Shown in pieces: positions 21,179 to 32,754 of a stretch of 64,000 nt of DNA. Location: positions 15,421,001-15,485,000 of the forward strand of contig CM073558.1 in NCBI GenBank assembly GCA_037074615.1. Reading direction: 5' to 3'. The stretch comes from Leucaena leucocephala. Its lineage: Eukaryota > Streptophyta > Magnoliopsida > Fabales > Fabaceae. The translations under genes and the position numbers were made by a program. How positions within the stretch are numbered: position 1 is the stretch's first letter; each line of letters begins with the position of its first letter. Under the pieces are notes generated by a model. That model was not told where the DNA came from. It saw nothing but the letters and a program-made list of their open reading frames with translations, and ran no database searches.

Positions 21179-23383
21179 ACTTACGAGCAACAACTTAGTA
21201 TTAGCATAATTTCTTCGTATGTCTATGTTCATAAGATTCGATAAGTTTTACATTGGTTGTCAGAGCCTAACACAACCCTCCTTCTTTACCTGAGCTTGGG
21301 ACTAGCTACATGCATAGGCTGAGTTAGTTCATATGATATAATAATATATAAAAAATGTTTTTGGCCAAATATATATAAAAAAATATTTTTGAAAAGAATC
21401 AATCTTTTGGTATGTATACTTTATACTCATTTTTTAAGTAGTCCCTATGTACTTCAGCAACTTTTAATATATTCCTTATAGTTTTTTACATTTTCACTAT
21501 TAATTAATCCTATTTTAATTGTTTATAAGGTTAATGAATCGGCTTTACTTTTACTCGAAAGAGTAATTAGATATACGAAAATTTTACTTAGACTTAAAAA
21601 TTAAAATTTTACAAGTTAATCCCCAGGTAGGGTTCAATGTACACTTTTTCAGATTCAGCAGTTCAACTTTAAAAAATCATAACTAGTTTTAAAAAATAGT
21701 ATGGATATGGTTCAAGTCTATATTTAAAGCTCTTTCAATGCTCTTTAAGGAAAAAATATAAAATTGAAGTGAAGACTTGCTAATTAATATAGTTTATTGA
21801 TTAAACTTTAATGTTCATTTGGTCAATTCTGGATTTCCAATTTCTATGCCTTAACTTTAGAAATTCATATCTTCTAATGTACACATCTAATTAGGGCAAA
21901 CTACATATGTTTTTAAAGCTTGGGATATGTACTACATGTTCACCAAATTTTGTAGTCAGATTCAACCGTTAACATGGCTAAACTAGGGTTAGAACATTAT
22001 TGCTCTAGAACCTACGGATTATCCTCTAGTAGAATTGTTCTTTTATTTATTAAATAATTCCAGCAAGCATAACTCAAGATCATGTATTCCCAATCAACCT
22101 CATACTCATATGAACATGTCATAATTATTATATACAATTTTATTACATAATTTTGGCACATTACATAATATTTATATAATTGGAGAAGCAAGCATTATAT
22201 GCTAAAATATGCAATTATATACTTCAAATATTTGACAATCTTCATGCATGCTCCTTCCATAATCACATTATCTAATATGATTGGTTAAGGGAGGAGTGAG
22301 ATTCAGGGAAATTTTAGTAGCAAATATTACCACATATATATACAAGATAAATGTTAATGCATGATATCTAATTTGACTTAAACTTATGATAGCTAGTGAC
22401 ATGATATCATGCTTGGCCATGGAAATCATATTATAAATAGCATTTCCAGTAACAATTATCATGACACAACATCATTCAATCAACTTATATATATCAACAT
22501 ATAAACATATCACATCAAGCACATGAAGCGGTAAGTCCATTACCTTATACTATAAGCTTTATTCTTGATTTCCACTTGCTCCCTAAGCTTTCCAAATATG
22601 AGGACTTTCGATCAACCTCATCAAATCATCCTCGTGGATGTATCAAGATCCTAAACAAAGCCACATTTGATCATACAACTCATTAGGACCAATAATTCAC
22701 ATCATAGTCAAGACTTACTCTCTTAACTTTTTTCTCTTAATTTTAGGATTATTATTTTAGCTTTCTAAACATCATTCTCATAGGTCAATTCTACACAATT
22801 TTACATGAGAAACCAAATGTGAGTTTGCATTTATCAAACTCAGATTTCTTCCCCATGAAACTATCTTGGCCGAGAGATTACCCTTATTCCAATGCTTATA
22901 ACTTCACTTTTTTATCTTGGTTCCACATAATTTTTCATTTTAAATCCATTAAAAGCTTTATAATCATCAAAATCACATCCTAGGCATAAGAACAAAGCAA
23001 GGTCGTGTCACTCCTCTAGGCAACCAAGTCAATAAATTCAATCAATTACAAGCTAAAATCACTTGAATCATACTATTTTATATCATTTACACATATTTGT
23101 AATATCATACTTGTCTTTCTCTAAAATTCTAAATTCAAACCAGCAGCAACAACATAAGAATTTAAGCTTCCAAATCCATTAAAACTCCTACCCAAACTCA
23201 AAAATACAAACTACTATAAGATCAAGAGTTAGATTTGTCATCTTACGTTGATTAAACTTCAACCTTGCTATTGATTCTTCCTCATCTCCATGGATTCCTT
23301 CCTTTCTCTTTTCTCTCCAAATTTTGCCATAGTTTCCCTTCTTTTTTCGCACTTGACCGTCACCTTGAAGGAGGGGAGAAGCT

Positions 23384-23395
23384 ATTTATACTACT
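23384..23395 (-). promoter_or_regulatory. LTR core promoter (TATA box)
   Basis: TATAAATAGC on the minus strand, in the same relative place as TATAAATA at 41935-41946 in the related LTR. Confidence 0.5.
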
Positions 23396-23954
23396 TCATT
23401 ACCAAAATGCCTCCCAAGTTGCATGAAATTTCAAGAATACATGTTTGGCCTATATTGATCCCCATGCCCTTCTTGCATCATCTTCTCCTCCTCTTACATC
23501 ATCTTTATGACATCATCATGCTAGGTGGCATAATCTCAAGGGAAGAAGGAAAATAAGATTGAATCTTGACCCTTGATTCCCCTTGACAAATTAGATTATG
23601 TTGCTTGTCTCTCCTTTACTTGGGTCACATTTGTTTAGATTTCTTAATAGCCTTCTGAAGCTTAAAAAATTCTTCTGTCTACCCCATAATCTTTCTTTAA
23701 TTATATAGAAATTTCATGAATTTTTTTGGGCCATAACTCTTCCTTTAGCTATTTCTTTTTAAATTTTCCATAAAATGTCTCTTACTAGCACTAAGCTTCT
23801 AGTATTACATCTCACAGTGCTAACCTTTAGGGAAGACTAATTTTATAAACTTCTTTAGTTTCTCAATTATTTATTCTCTATTTTTATGTACATGTTGCAT
23901 GTCTCCTTATGACTCAAATAATTATTCCAAATAAATACATCAAATTGAACTATT

Positions 23955-24672
23955 ATAACCCATTTGGATAGGTTTTTAGAAAAGAGTTTATGGAAAAAAT
24001 GATTTTGGTAGCATTTGTATAAGCTCTTCTGGAGAAGAACTTATAGAAAAAAAAGTGATTATGAATAAATGAGTATTTAGATGGTTATTACTAGAAGAAT
24101 TTTTTTATTGGTAAAAACTAGAAAATGTATTAGATAAAAAAATTTGACCACCATTCATCATTTTCAGTTGTCCGGTCTCCCTACCTCCACCATCTCCGAA
24201 CTTCCACTGGTGACAGAAGCATCCCCCGTTGGCGTTTGCTTCTTCTTGCTACTCGTCGATGGAGCAACATCGTCTATTTTTTCTTCTTTGTTCTAGTCGA
24301 CGACTAGCCACCTCAGCATCTCCCAACGACATTTGCTTTCTCCTCCGATGATGACGCTTCCTTGTTATTTCTTCCCATTAGACAGAAATGGTGGTGGAGA
24401 GGATACGTTTGCCCAGAGATAGGAGATAGGGAAGAGAAGAGAGTGTGTATAATAAAAAGTATGCCTAAAATAGTAATTGGATAGTCCATAAGCTCTTTTA
24501 CTATTCTAGAAGCTATTCCCATGAGTTTATTTAAAAATATAATTTTAAATTATGGTTTGATCCATAAGTTCTTTTAGACAAATATGACTGTTTGTTTTAA
24601 AATTTTCTTAAACTAAGGTTTAGCTCTTTTAAAACCTAGATTTGAGGGTTATCCAAACAGGCACTATACTGA
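23955..24672. mobile_element. MITE (family 1) inside the long LTR
   Basis: Ends form an imperfect inverted repeat: CCCATTTGGATA at the left against GCCTGTTTGGATA on the opposite strand at the right. The interior (AAATGAGTATTT, ATGGTTATT) matches the copies at 31735-32275 and 37945-38350. It is non-coding and probably hAT-derived. The target duplication was not resolved. Confidence 0.6.
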
Positions 24673-25134
24673 AAATTCTATTAAAGTTACTTTAGGGATA
24701 TTTTTGTTATTTATGCTCATAAGATGCCTCTATGCCTCATTTTCCATTTTCTAAGATTTTTCTGGAACTTCCATACTTTTTATCCATAATTATCCCTTTT
24801 TGACCTGAACCTTCATGAAATTACAATTTTGCCCCTACTTAATCTTAACCTCATAAATACTTATTTTAAGGCTTTTACCTCACCCTTAGGCCTATATCTT
24901 CATCTTTTCTCTTTTTGAGGCCTTGAGACTTTCCTAGAGTCACTAACTTTATTTACATATTTGTCTCTAGAAATTTTCTCTATTTACACTTTAGTCTCTA
25001 AACTTTCTATATTTGCAATTTAGTCCCTTAAACCCTTCTATATATTTTTAGGATTTCTGCTCAAAGGGACATGGTAGCCTACCTATTTTAAGTTCCTTTT
25101 TGGGTTTTCAGGCATAAACATTAGGATGTGACAA

Positions 25135-25906
25135 TTAAGGTCAAATTTTGCCTCAAAAAGTTGTGTAAGAGTTGTACGTATCTAGAAATTTTGTTCTTGA
25201 ATCAATATCAGCCTAAAAGGATTAAAAAAAATGTTGCCTCCCATTTATTAAAAATGTTAACAGTCAACATTAGTTTTTTTAATCATCAACGTTAATTATT
25301 CATAATAGTTATGATGACTTTGTTCCTCTTTTAATACTTTCGAGACAATATTAATTCAAGAAAAATTTCTAAATACTCATAGATCCACAAAATCATCATC
25401 AATTAATCAATGAATATCTTTACTAAAACTTATAATACCCACTTGGAATACCAATTGATGTCTTATTGATTAGGTTGTCATTTATTACATTTGATTATGT
25501 ATATCGGATTGCTCCTAATATGTTAAGTTGAAATTCTGTTTATTTTTAATTATTTATTATTGATCTATTAATTAAATTTAGGTGTTTTCCATAAATTAGG
25601 GGGTCAAAATTTAAGGATTTTTATTCGTGGGGATTTATTAAATACTGATATAATTAAATAGATGTTGCAATTTGTAAGGGATTCAAAATTTAAATGCTTA
25701 TATTGATAGATAAATAGGTCATTATTTCAAGAGTGTTCTTTTTTAAATTACTTTAATTTATTAATTATTAACTTACTCAATATTTTGTTATTTTCTTATT
25801 TAATCTGCATTAACGTTGGTGGTATAAAACACATTGGTTTCATATGCAAGAAACCTTACGTGGGGAATGAATTAAGTCAATACGTTATTTAATGTATTAT
25901 TTAATA
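25135..25906. other. AT-rich intergenic sequence
   Basis: No gene, repeat or transposon end recognised. Confidence 0.5.
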
Positions 25907-26533
25907 CTCCCTTTGATAATTTTTATAAGTAATATTCTCTCTTATAAGGATAGTCCTATATATAAAAAATAATTTAAATTTATCTAAAAATTTAATATAT
26001 TTTTTACATATTTACTCCCAATTAAGTATATTTCTCTCTCATATTTTTCTCCCACACATTCTCTCTCATATCTTTTCTCACTCTCTCATATCTTTTCTCA
26101 CTCATTCTTTTTCACACCCATTATCTTAATAAATAAGGATATATTTAGGGGGAAAAGTTACATTTATGCTGCCTCGATTGCTTTTAATTATTTTTTACCC
26201 AAAATTTGCTTAGCATGATTTGGGTAGTTTTTTTAAACATGGTATTCTCTTATAGGAGTCAATCTTATTCAAGACATTGACAACTACTAAATATGGGTAT
26301 ATCTCTCAATACGATTTGAACATTAATTTGCATGTTGTGAGAGGTTAATCCTTTCTACTAAACTCAATTTCTATTATTGCTTATAGGAGACAATCTTATT
26401 CGTGGCATTATCAGCCACTAAATATGGGCATATCTTCCAATATGATTTAAATCTTAGTTAGTCATGTTATAAGGGGTTAACTTATTTTATTAGATTTATC
26501 CCCATTGCTGATTATTGAAAGAACCGGAGGGAG
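25907..26533. mobile_element. Stowaway-like MITE
   Basis: Ends CTCCCTTTGA (25907) and CCGGAGGGAG (26524-26533) are inverted copies of the CTCCCTCCG terminus typical of Stowaway (Tc1/mariner) MITEs, flanked by TA on both sides. At 627 bp it is longer than usual, apparently because a two-unit repeat (26249-26518) sits in its right half. Confidence 0.6.
26249..26518. repeat. Dimeric dispersed repeat (131 bp unit), related to 55985-56260
   Basis: CTTATAGGAG at 26249 recurs at 26380. Both units have an ACTAAATATGGG segment and a GATTTGAACATTA/GATTTAAATCTTA segment followed by a GTTAA block. On the minus strand the latter resembles a tRNA-type B box (GGTTCAAATC in the related copies), so a SINE dimer is possible. 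Confidence 0.5.
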
Positions 26534-26699
26534 TATTTCTGCATGCATTCACAGGCCAAATATCTTGTTTAACTGTAAACCTTGTTTATAATGTGCTGCC
26601 ACCTCTCACTATCTCCTCTTTCAGCATGAGACAAACAGAAAGCCCCCCTCCCTTAGATGTGCTTCAACTTACCCAGCAGGCCTATTAGATATGTGGTCT

Positions 26700-27600
26700 G
26701 AATTTCAAAGGAATGAGAATGAAATTGGAATTAAGATTAAGATTGACATTAAGAAAAAGTTTTAAAATTATGTTTGGTATAACATGGGATTAAAAAGGTA
26801 AATACTAATATCTATCAAAAACAAAATAGTCAACAGACACAATTATCTTCACCTTCTTCCATTTTTGCCGCCTTAATCAAACGCAAATCGAAGAAGGTGT
26901 GATTACCAAATTCAAACAAAGTAAAATATTATAATGAAATACAACTTTAATATAAAGAAACAGTCAAGATCGAAGAAAAAATATTCAAATTCGAACACAA
27001 ATGAAAAGAAACCAAATCCAACTTGAACACATGCAAACTCATATAACAAGCATTTTGATGCAAATCGGAGAAGACAAACGTGGTTTCCAGGCTTTTCATT
27101 CAAAAGTATGGTTATGGTTTGACGCAAATCTTCAAATCTAGAAAATATGATTTCTAGTTCAATGCATATCCCGACATTTTGATTGCCATTCTTTTTGTCT
27201 AACTACAACCATTTGGTATACTGTCGAACTTATGAAAAAAAAATCTAGCAAACTCTGACCATCAACAAACCTTAAACTTGAAGCTGATTTAGCGAACTCA
27301 AATGAGAGAAGGTGACGGTCAGAGATGAAGGAGAAAGCTATGATTGGAGATGAAGGAGATGACAGCAACAAAGACTAAGGAGAAAGATGACATCTCAACA
27401 TTGTTGAGTTGGAAGGGGGTATATTGGTCCCAAAATAATTTAAATGCCAAGATACAAATTACAACAACAGAGGTGGTGGTATTAATAATCCTATGTAGGA
27501 TAGAATTGGGATTGGACCCCTTGTTATATATCAAACATGAAAATTTGGTATTAACCAATCTCAATCCCACGTACCAAATAGGACCAGAGGGTAATGACAT
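26700..27600. mobile_element. Possible MITE-like element
   Basis: The left end (GGTCTGAATTTCAAAGGAAT...) and the complement of the right end (GGTCCTATTTGGTACGTGGG) are similar over about 34 bp with gaps, and both lead to ATTGG. There is no coding content; the short frames inside are chance. Limits and class are uncertain. Confidence 0.3.
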
Positions 27601-27646
27601 CCTTAGAGAATCATCGAGCCAGGTTTAGTGATGATAATTTCGTCAA

Positions 27647-27835
27647 CCAACAGGATTTAATCTGAATGGTAAGTGGCTCAGTATAACTTAAGCAAGGTCT
27701 CGAGTTCGAATTTTGACGTATATAGAAAATCTCCATTGGGAGACTCACCCACCATAGCCAGGTGCGTGATACGAGTCCAATCCGAATGTAGTCTGGGTAA
27801 AATTCCAGTGAATCAGGTGGGCAATTAAAAAAAAA
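27647..27835 (+). mobile_element. tRNA-derived SINE, family 1, copy 1
   Basis: The head resembles a tRNA promoter: an A box in GAATGGTAAGTGGCTC and a B box GAGTTCGAATT at 27712-27722. The tail is an A run, and TCGTCAA flanks both sides (27640-27646 and 27836-27842). It matches the complement of 30786-30969 along its length. Confidence 0.75.
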
Positions 27836-28059
27836 TCGTCAAGAAGCACATAAGGGTAAACTTAGAGCAAGAACCAGCAATAATCCACAGAAGAAGCTCT
27901 TCAATAGATCAAGAAACAAAAAACTCAAGCTTCAATAATCTTTCGTGCAGTAGTGTAGATTATTTGAAAAGACGATAAATATTTTAAACTCAAGACAAAA
28001 ATAAATCAATACATATAAGATACAAATCCTTAAAAAAAATTAAAGTAGTAGGATTAAAT

Positions 28060-28385
28060 TATATTCAGCATCCTAAAATATTTTTTAAATAGCATTCAAT
28101 ATTTAAAAATATTTTTTAATGCATTATGCACTCTAAATTATTTTTTTTAGTAATGATCAATATTTTAAAATAAGTTTTTTTGTATAATTTTACTCTTAAA
28201 TTTTTTATTAGTGCTAATTAGGACCAAAAACTATTTTTTCCTTTGTTTATAAATTTTCTCATGGAAGGATACTTATTACTATTGTGAAAATACTTTAAAG
28301 GTAAAATTATACTAAAAAATATTTTATGATATTGAGTATTATTAGAAAGTATTTTATAGTGCTAAATGTAAGTTAGACATTAAAT
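28060..28385. mobile_element. Possible AT-rich MITE
   Basis: The left end TTATATTCAGCATCCTAAAA and the complement of the right end TTACATTTAGCACTATAAAA are similar, and AATATTTTTT repeats occur in both halves. No target duplication was defined. Confidence 0.35.
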
Positions 28386-29470
28386 TAATTGTAGATGAAA
28401 TTACGTATATTACTTGTATATTTTTTTATATTGATCAATAATTAAGTAAATTAATAAAATAATTATATCATATTTTGTTAGATAATATTTATTTCCTGTG
28501 GTGTATTTGGGCTAGACTTTTCGGTTGTATCATGTAGGTTTAGGCTGTTGGCAGGTTGAAAAACTCTCTGTTTTTCTTTTTTTGAGGCCAACGTCTAGTT
28601 TAAGGCCGGAGTCTGAAAGTTTATCTTCAGGTAATTTTGTTGACCCAAGGTTATTGTTATCGTGATTTGTTTTTGTCTAATTTGCTGTTTGATTATCGAC
28701 GAAGATTTAGGTCTAATAGAAAATAAAAGTATTTTATAATATAGTAAATTTAAATTTAAATTTTGTTAAAAGATATATTTATATTTAATGTATAAAAGTA
28801 TTATAAATATAATTATATCTAACATGAGAAACATTACTTACAAAAATTGCTATTTGATTAATAAAATAGGGTGTATTTTCATCAATCAAAATCCTATTCC
28901 ACCTTTAAATCAAAGAGAAAAGCCACCAAATACAAAAACTAAACTCCGAACTTCATGTAAGAGAGGGAGACGGAAGAGGGCAAGGAGAACAACATATTGT
29001 TAAAAAATCGGACTGATTGGTCAGACTATCTACTAGACTCATTAATAGCTCAATTTGAATCAGAAACTGTTATTAAGCTAGGTTGAACTGGAGTTGAGAT
29101 ATCATTAAGCCAAAAACTGAAACAATTTTTAGAAAACTAAACAGATTTGGGATATGACAAAAAAAGGCTAAAAAAATTTAAAAACCTATAAAAATTGACT
29201 CTCTAAAAAAAAGCTCAATATGTTTTCATACGATTGATAGCCAAATAATACTATTTTATTAAAATTTTTATATATTGTAGAGTTATTATGTCGACAATCA
29301 TATTATTTCTGCTATATATGCTATAATTATTTCTTATTAAATTTTTATTTAATTATTATGTCATCTATTCAACTATCAATCTAACCAATTAAACTAAGAA
29401 AATCAATGCCTTCCTAATTTAATGTCTTCAAGCCCTAGCTCAAAAAATGATTTCTGTATATGCATATAAT
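28386..29470. other. AT-rich intergenic sequence
   Basis: No gene recognised. CAACTATCAATCTAACCAAT occurs near 29370 and, with one change, near 29487, a partial tandem copy extending the adjacent SINE-like repeat. Confidence 0.4.
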
Positions 29471-29474
29471 TATT

Positions 29475-29629
29475 ACATCATTGGTTTAACTATCAATCTA
29501 ACCAATTAAAGTATGAAAATCAAGACCAATTGGCTTTTCGTGACTACCCCTTTTAATATACATGTCTTCTCTAGAAATCAAACTCGAGATCTATAGAGAT
29601 ATAATAGAGCCTTATACTACTAGATCAAC
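29475..29629 (-). mobile_element. Putative tRNA-derived SINE, family 2, copy 1
   Basis: On the minus strand it begins GTTGATCTAGTAGTATAAGG and has a B-box-like GATCTCGAGTTTGATTTC, followed by AAGGGGTAGTCACGA. It aligns with 30357-30470 in the opposite orientation. Confidence 0.5.
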
Positions 29630-30356
29630 TTTATATCAGTGTGAGTTTTTTCCCTATTTTTAAGAAAATAGTAATAAAACCCTAAAAATCTTTGAAAGCA
29701 AAAAATGAGGAAACATGGTTTGGTTTGCCAAGTCCAAATACAATAACTTGGTTGGATTCTGGGTAAGGATTCCCAAAAGAGGAAAATGCAAAATTTATAG
29801 ACGTTTTAAGTGAATTTATCTATTTCAATGATTGTATCTAAGCTTCTTAAACTCACTGAGTTTAAATAAACTTGTGATAGGGAGATAAACTCGAATCATG
29901 AACTCGACTAGTAAACTCATAAGAGTTCACTTTTATTAATAAATAGCTATAAAAAGTATATAATTAAATAATTAAAATATAAAAAAGACCAAGAATTTAA
30001 TGTAAATATATTTTAAATCTAAATAATTCAAATTAAATCCATAAACATCTATAGTTAATCATATTTAATAAAAAAAAATGAATTTCATATATGGGGTCAC
30101 TGAATATAATTAAATGTACAAAGTTAGCACAAGTAAACATGATTTCGTAAGTTAGATACATAAAAATGATAAATTTAGTAAGTGAACTCGTGAGTTTAGC
30201 CTAGTTTGTTGCCAGCACTAGATTAAGTATGAGTTGATATAATTTTATAAGATAGAAATATAAAAATAATAAAATCAGAGAGTCAACTCGTAAGTTTGAC
30301 AATAATGATTGCATCACATTATGTTGATTTAAAAAGTACATAATTTTACTAATATA

Positions 30357-30490
30357 GAGTTGGTCTAATAGTATAAAACTCTATTATATTACTATGGGTC
30401 TCGAATTCAATTTTTAGAAGAGACATCTATACTTAGAGGGGCAACTATGAACTTTAACACTAGGATAATTGATAATAAGATTAGGTTAAT
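30357..30490 (+). mobile_element. Putative tRNA-derived SINE, family 2, copy 2
   Basis: It begins GAGTTGGTCTAATAGTATAA and has GGTCTCGAATTCAATTTT as B box, then GAGGGGCAACTATGA. The same order is found on the opposite strand at 29475-29629. Terminal duplications are not resolved. Confidence 0.5.
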
Positions 30491-30785
30491 ATTATAAAAA
30501 ATAAGAAGAAAAGGTTCATAATTTTCTTTTTCTTTTTTTATTCTTAAATAATGTAATATATAGTTGTTCAAGTCTCTGAATTATTGTGTTCTTTTTGTCC
30601 CAGAAAAAGGTTGTGGTTGGTTGTGGGACTTTGTTATTTTAGGAACATTGCTTCGTGATATGATGTTGACTTTGTAACCTTTTTTTGGTTTGTCGAATTT
30701 TAATTTGAAACCTTTTGAAAAGAGAGTTCTTTTTTTCATTTTTTAAAACAAATATCCAATAAAACAATTATTCTTAAATAGTTTT

Positions 30786-30969
30786 ATTTATTTATTTATT
30801 TTGCCCATCCGGTTTACTTGAGTTTTACCCCGACTACATCCGGATCCAACCCACATCGCGTACCTGACTATGGTAGGTGAATTTTCTAACAGGAATTTTC
30901 TGTATACGTTAAAGATCAAACTCGAGATCTCGTTTAAGTAATAATAAATCGTTTAATACTCGAACTAAG
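30786..30969 (-). mobile_element. tRNA-derived SINE, family 1, copy 2
   Basis: The complement matches the SINE at 27647-27835: an ACGTATAcAGAAAAT stretch, ACCATAGTCAGGTACGCGAT, GGATGTAGTCGGGGTAAAA, and a B box in GATCTCGAGTTTGATC. AATAGTTTT flanks both sides (30777-30785 and 30970-30978). Confidence 0.72.
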
Positions 30970-31734
30970 AATAGTTTTTCTTATCTTTTGGTACTTATTA
31001 CTCCTACGTGACGGTGGTTGACTTTTGCCAAGAGTTTTTTTTTTAACTAATAACAATTTTAAATGACCGTGGCTCCTGAAATATATTTTTTCTCCATTTC
31101 ACTATTAGTGTTTTGAAATAAATTTTGAATTTAATACTTGCATTTATATCAGCTTCTTTTAAATCATTTAACTATTAGTGGCCTCCTTGTAATAAATAAA
31201 AGAAAATCTCATTTATGATGAGATTAAATATTGATTGGCCTCTAGATTAAGAAAATGTGGTGTAGAGTCATTATGGGAAAGAAATATCAAAAACGAAAAA
31301 TCAAAATAAAAATTCCATTTATGGTGGTTGACTCTCTTAATAAAAATGTGACTTTTAGGAGAAAAAGAAAAATAAAAAATGAAGAAATGATAAAAAAAAT
31401 CCTCTAATTTATGTTGATTAGTCTGAAGTTAGGAAATGTTATTAAGCAAAAAAAAAAAGGAACACAAAATTTAAAGAAAGGGAATTAATGAGGCAAACGA
31501 TGCCTATAAAAAGGAGATGTAAAGATGTAATTTGTAAGGGAGGACGAGAATTCAGAGAGAAAAGGATGTCAAGTGAAAAGGGTAAAGAGACTATTCTATT
31601 TCTCTATTGTCTACTCTAACTCACCATTGAAAAATAACTTTATGGTTTCCCCCAAGAGATCACTTCGCTTTTGCTTTGTTTAAACAAGATATGAGCTTCT
31701 TGCCTAAACCAATGAATATCCCTAATACCTATTT

Positions 31735-32275
31735 AGTCAGTGTGTGTATGTTTAGATAATATTTTATAAACGAATTTATGAAAAAAAGATTTTTTGGCAG
31801 CTTATAGAAAAGAGTTTTTAGAGAAAAACTTATGAAAAAAAGTAATTTTAAATAAATGAGTATTTGGATAGTTATTTCTAAAAGTATTTTTATTATTGAT
31901 AAATTACGAAAAATGGTATTAGTATTAAATGATGAGAGATAAGATATAAGAGGAGAGAGGGTGTAAGAAAAAAAAGAGAGATGGTGTAAGAAAAAGTATG
32001 AGAGATGAGAGGAGGTGTAAGAAAAAGTATGAAAGAATGTGTAAGAAAAAATAGGGGCAATATAGTAATTGGTTAGTTTATAAGTTTTTTTACTGTTCTT
32101 TAAGTTATTCTGACCAACTTATCCGAAATATTGGTTTTAAACCATGGTTTAATCCAAAAACCTGTTTAAACAAATATAACTGTTTATTTTAAAAAAAAAT
32201 TAAAATTTAAGTTTTACTAAAACCTATGTTTGAAACTTAAGTTTTGTGTGTTTCCAAACACACCCTAAAGGGTAT
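31735..32275. mobile_element. MITE (family 1), second copy
   Basis: Ends GTGTGTATGTTTAGATAA and, on the opposite strand, TAGGGTGTGTTTGGAAAC are inverted copies. The interior matches the MITE at 23955-24672 (AAATGAGTATTTGGATAGTTA) and the one at 37945-38350. No coding frame. Confidence 0.6.
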
Positions 32276-32380
32276 GTAAGTCTTAGGTTCTCCTCCTGAG
32301 TTAAGTCTTATCTTATAAATAAATAATCTTTTTTTTTTATTTTTTCTTTTTTAAAATAAACAATTTTCTTTCTCTATGTT

Positions 32381-32505
32381 TTTGTAATTAGAATGAAATT
32401 AAAGGCTACATTAGTTTTAGATAATTAATTTAGGGTAATTATTCTCATAAACAGGTATTGTGGGATGTCTAACACATTCTTCACACACACTCGACTCTCA
32501 AATCC
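32381..32505. repeat. Left arm of an inverted repeat split by a retroelement
   Basis: TTGTAATTAGAATGAAATTA, GGCTACATTAGTTTTAGATA and ATTTAGGGTAAT are matched on the opposite strand at 37577-37655. With the element at 32755-37571 removed, the arms enclose about 250 bp, like a foldback or MITE. Confidence 0.65.
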
Positions 32506-32754
32506 TTTTATGTTTTCATATACTACATTTTAGAAAAGATTTTCAAAATTCTCATAATAAAATTATGGTAGAAACTCTCATGTTTTTCTCCCTTTTGGGA
32601 GACTAATTCAGGCACCGCGCCCGACATCTCGGTCTCTCAAAAAGGAAGAAAAAATGGGAGTCGCAACCAAAATTTTAGAAACTATTTTAGAATGTATTCT
32701 ACGAAAACATAATAGGGTTTAAAAGTATTATGCATGGAGAAAGTGTTAGGAACC

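Larger units (their letters stand above)
18867..21324 (-). mobile_element. RTE-type LINE, degraded, with 19 bp target duplication
   Basis: The 19 bp TAGTTCATATGATATAATA occurs at 18848-18866 and 21325-21343 and encloses 2458 bp. The 3' end on the minus strand is a TTGTTGTTGTA tail without poly(A), typical of plant RTE elements. The endonuclease is readable at 20271-20744 and reverse transcriptase pieces at 18900-19900. The 5' end has two 85 bp repeats. Many stops and frame changes make it inactive. Confidence 0.85.
21500..25134 (-). mobile_element. Long LTR (Ty3/gypsy type), probably solo, reverse orientation
   Basis: On the minus strand it starts TGTCACATCCTAATG at 25134. It shares order and text with the plus-strand LTR at 40629-43853: GCAAAATTGTAATT, a TATAAATA box, a downstream TTATATTTTTTCCTT segment and TTATGATTTTTTAAAG. 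The far end is degraded; a CCTATTTTAA string near 21504 next to ATTAA fits the ATTAA that follows 25134, but this duplication is tentative. No coding frame of gag or pol is present. A 0.7 kb MITE lies inside. Confidence 0.6.
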
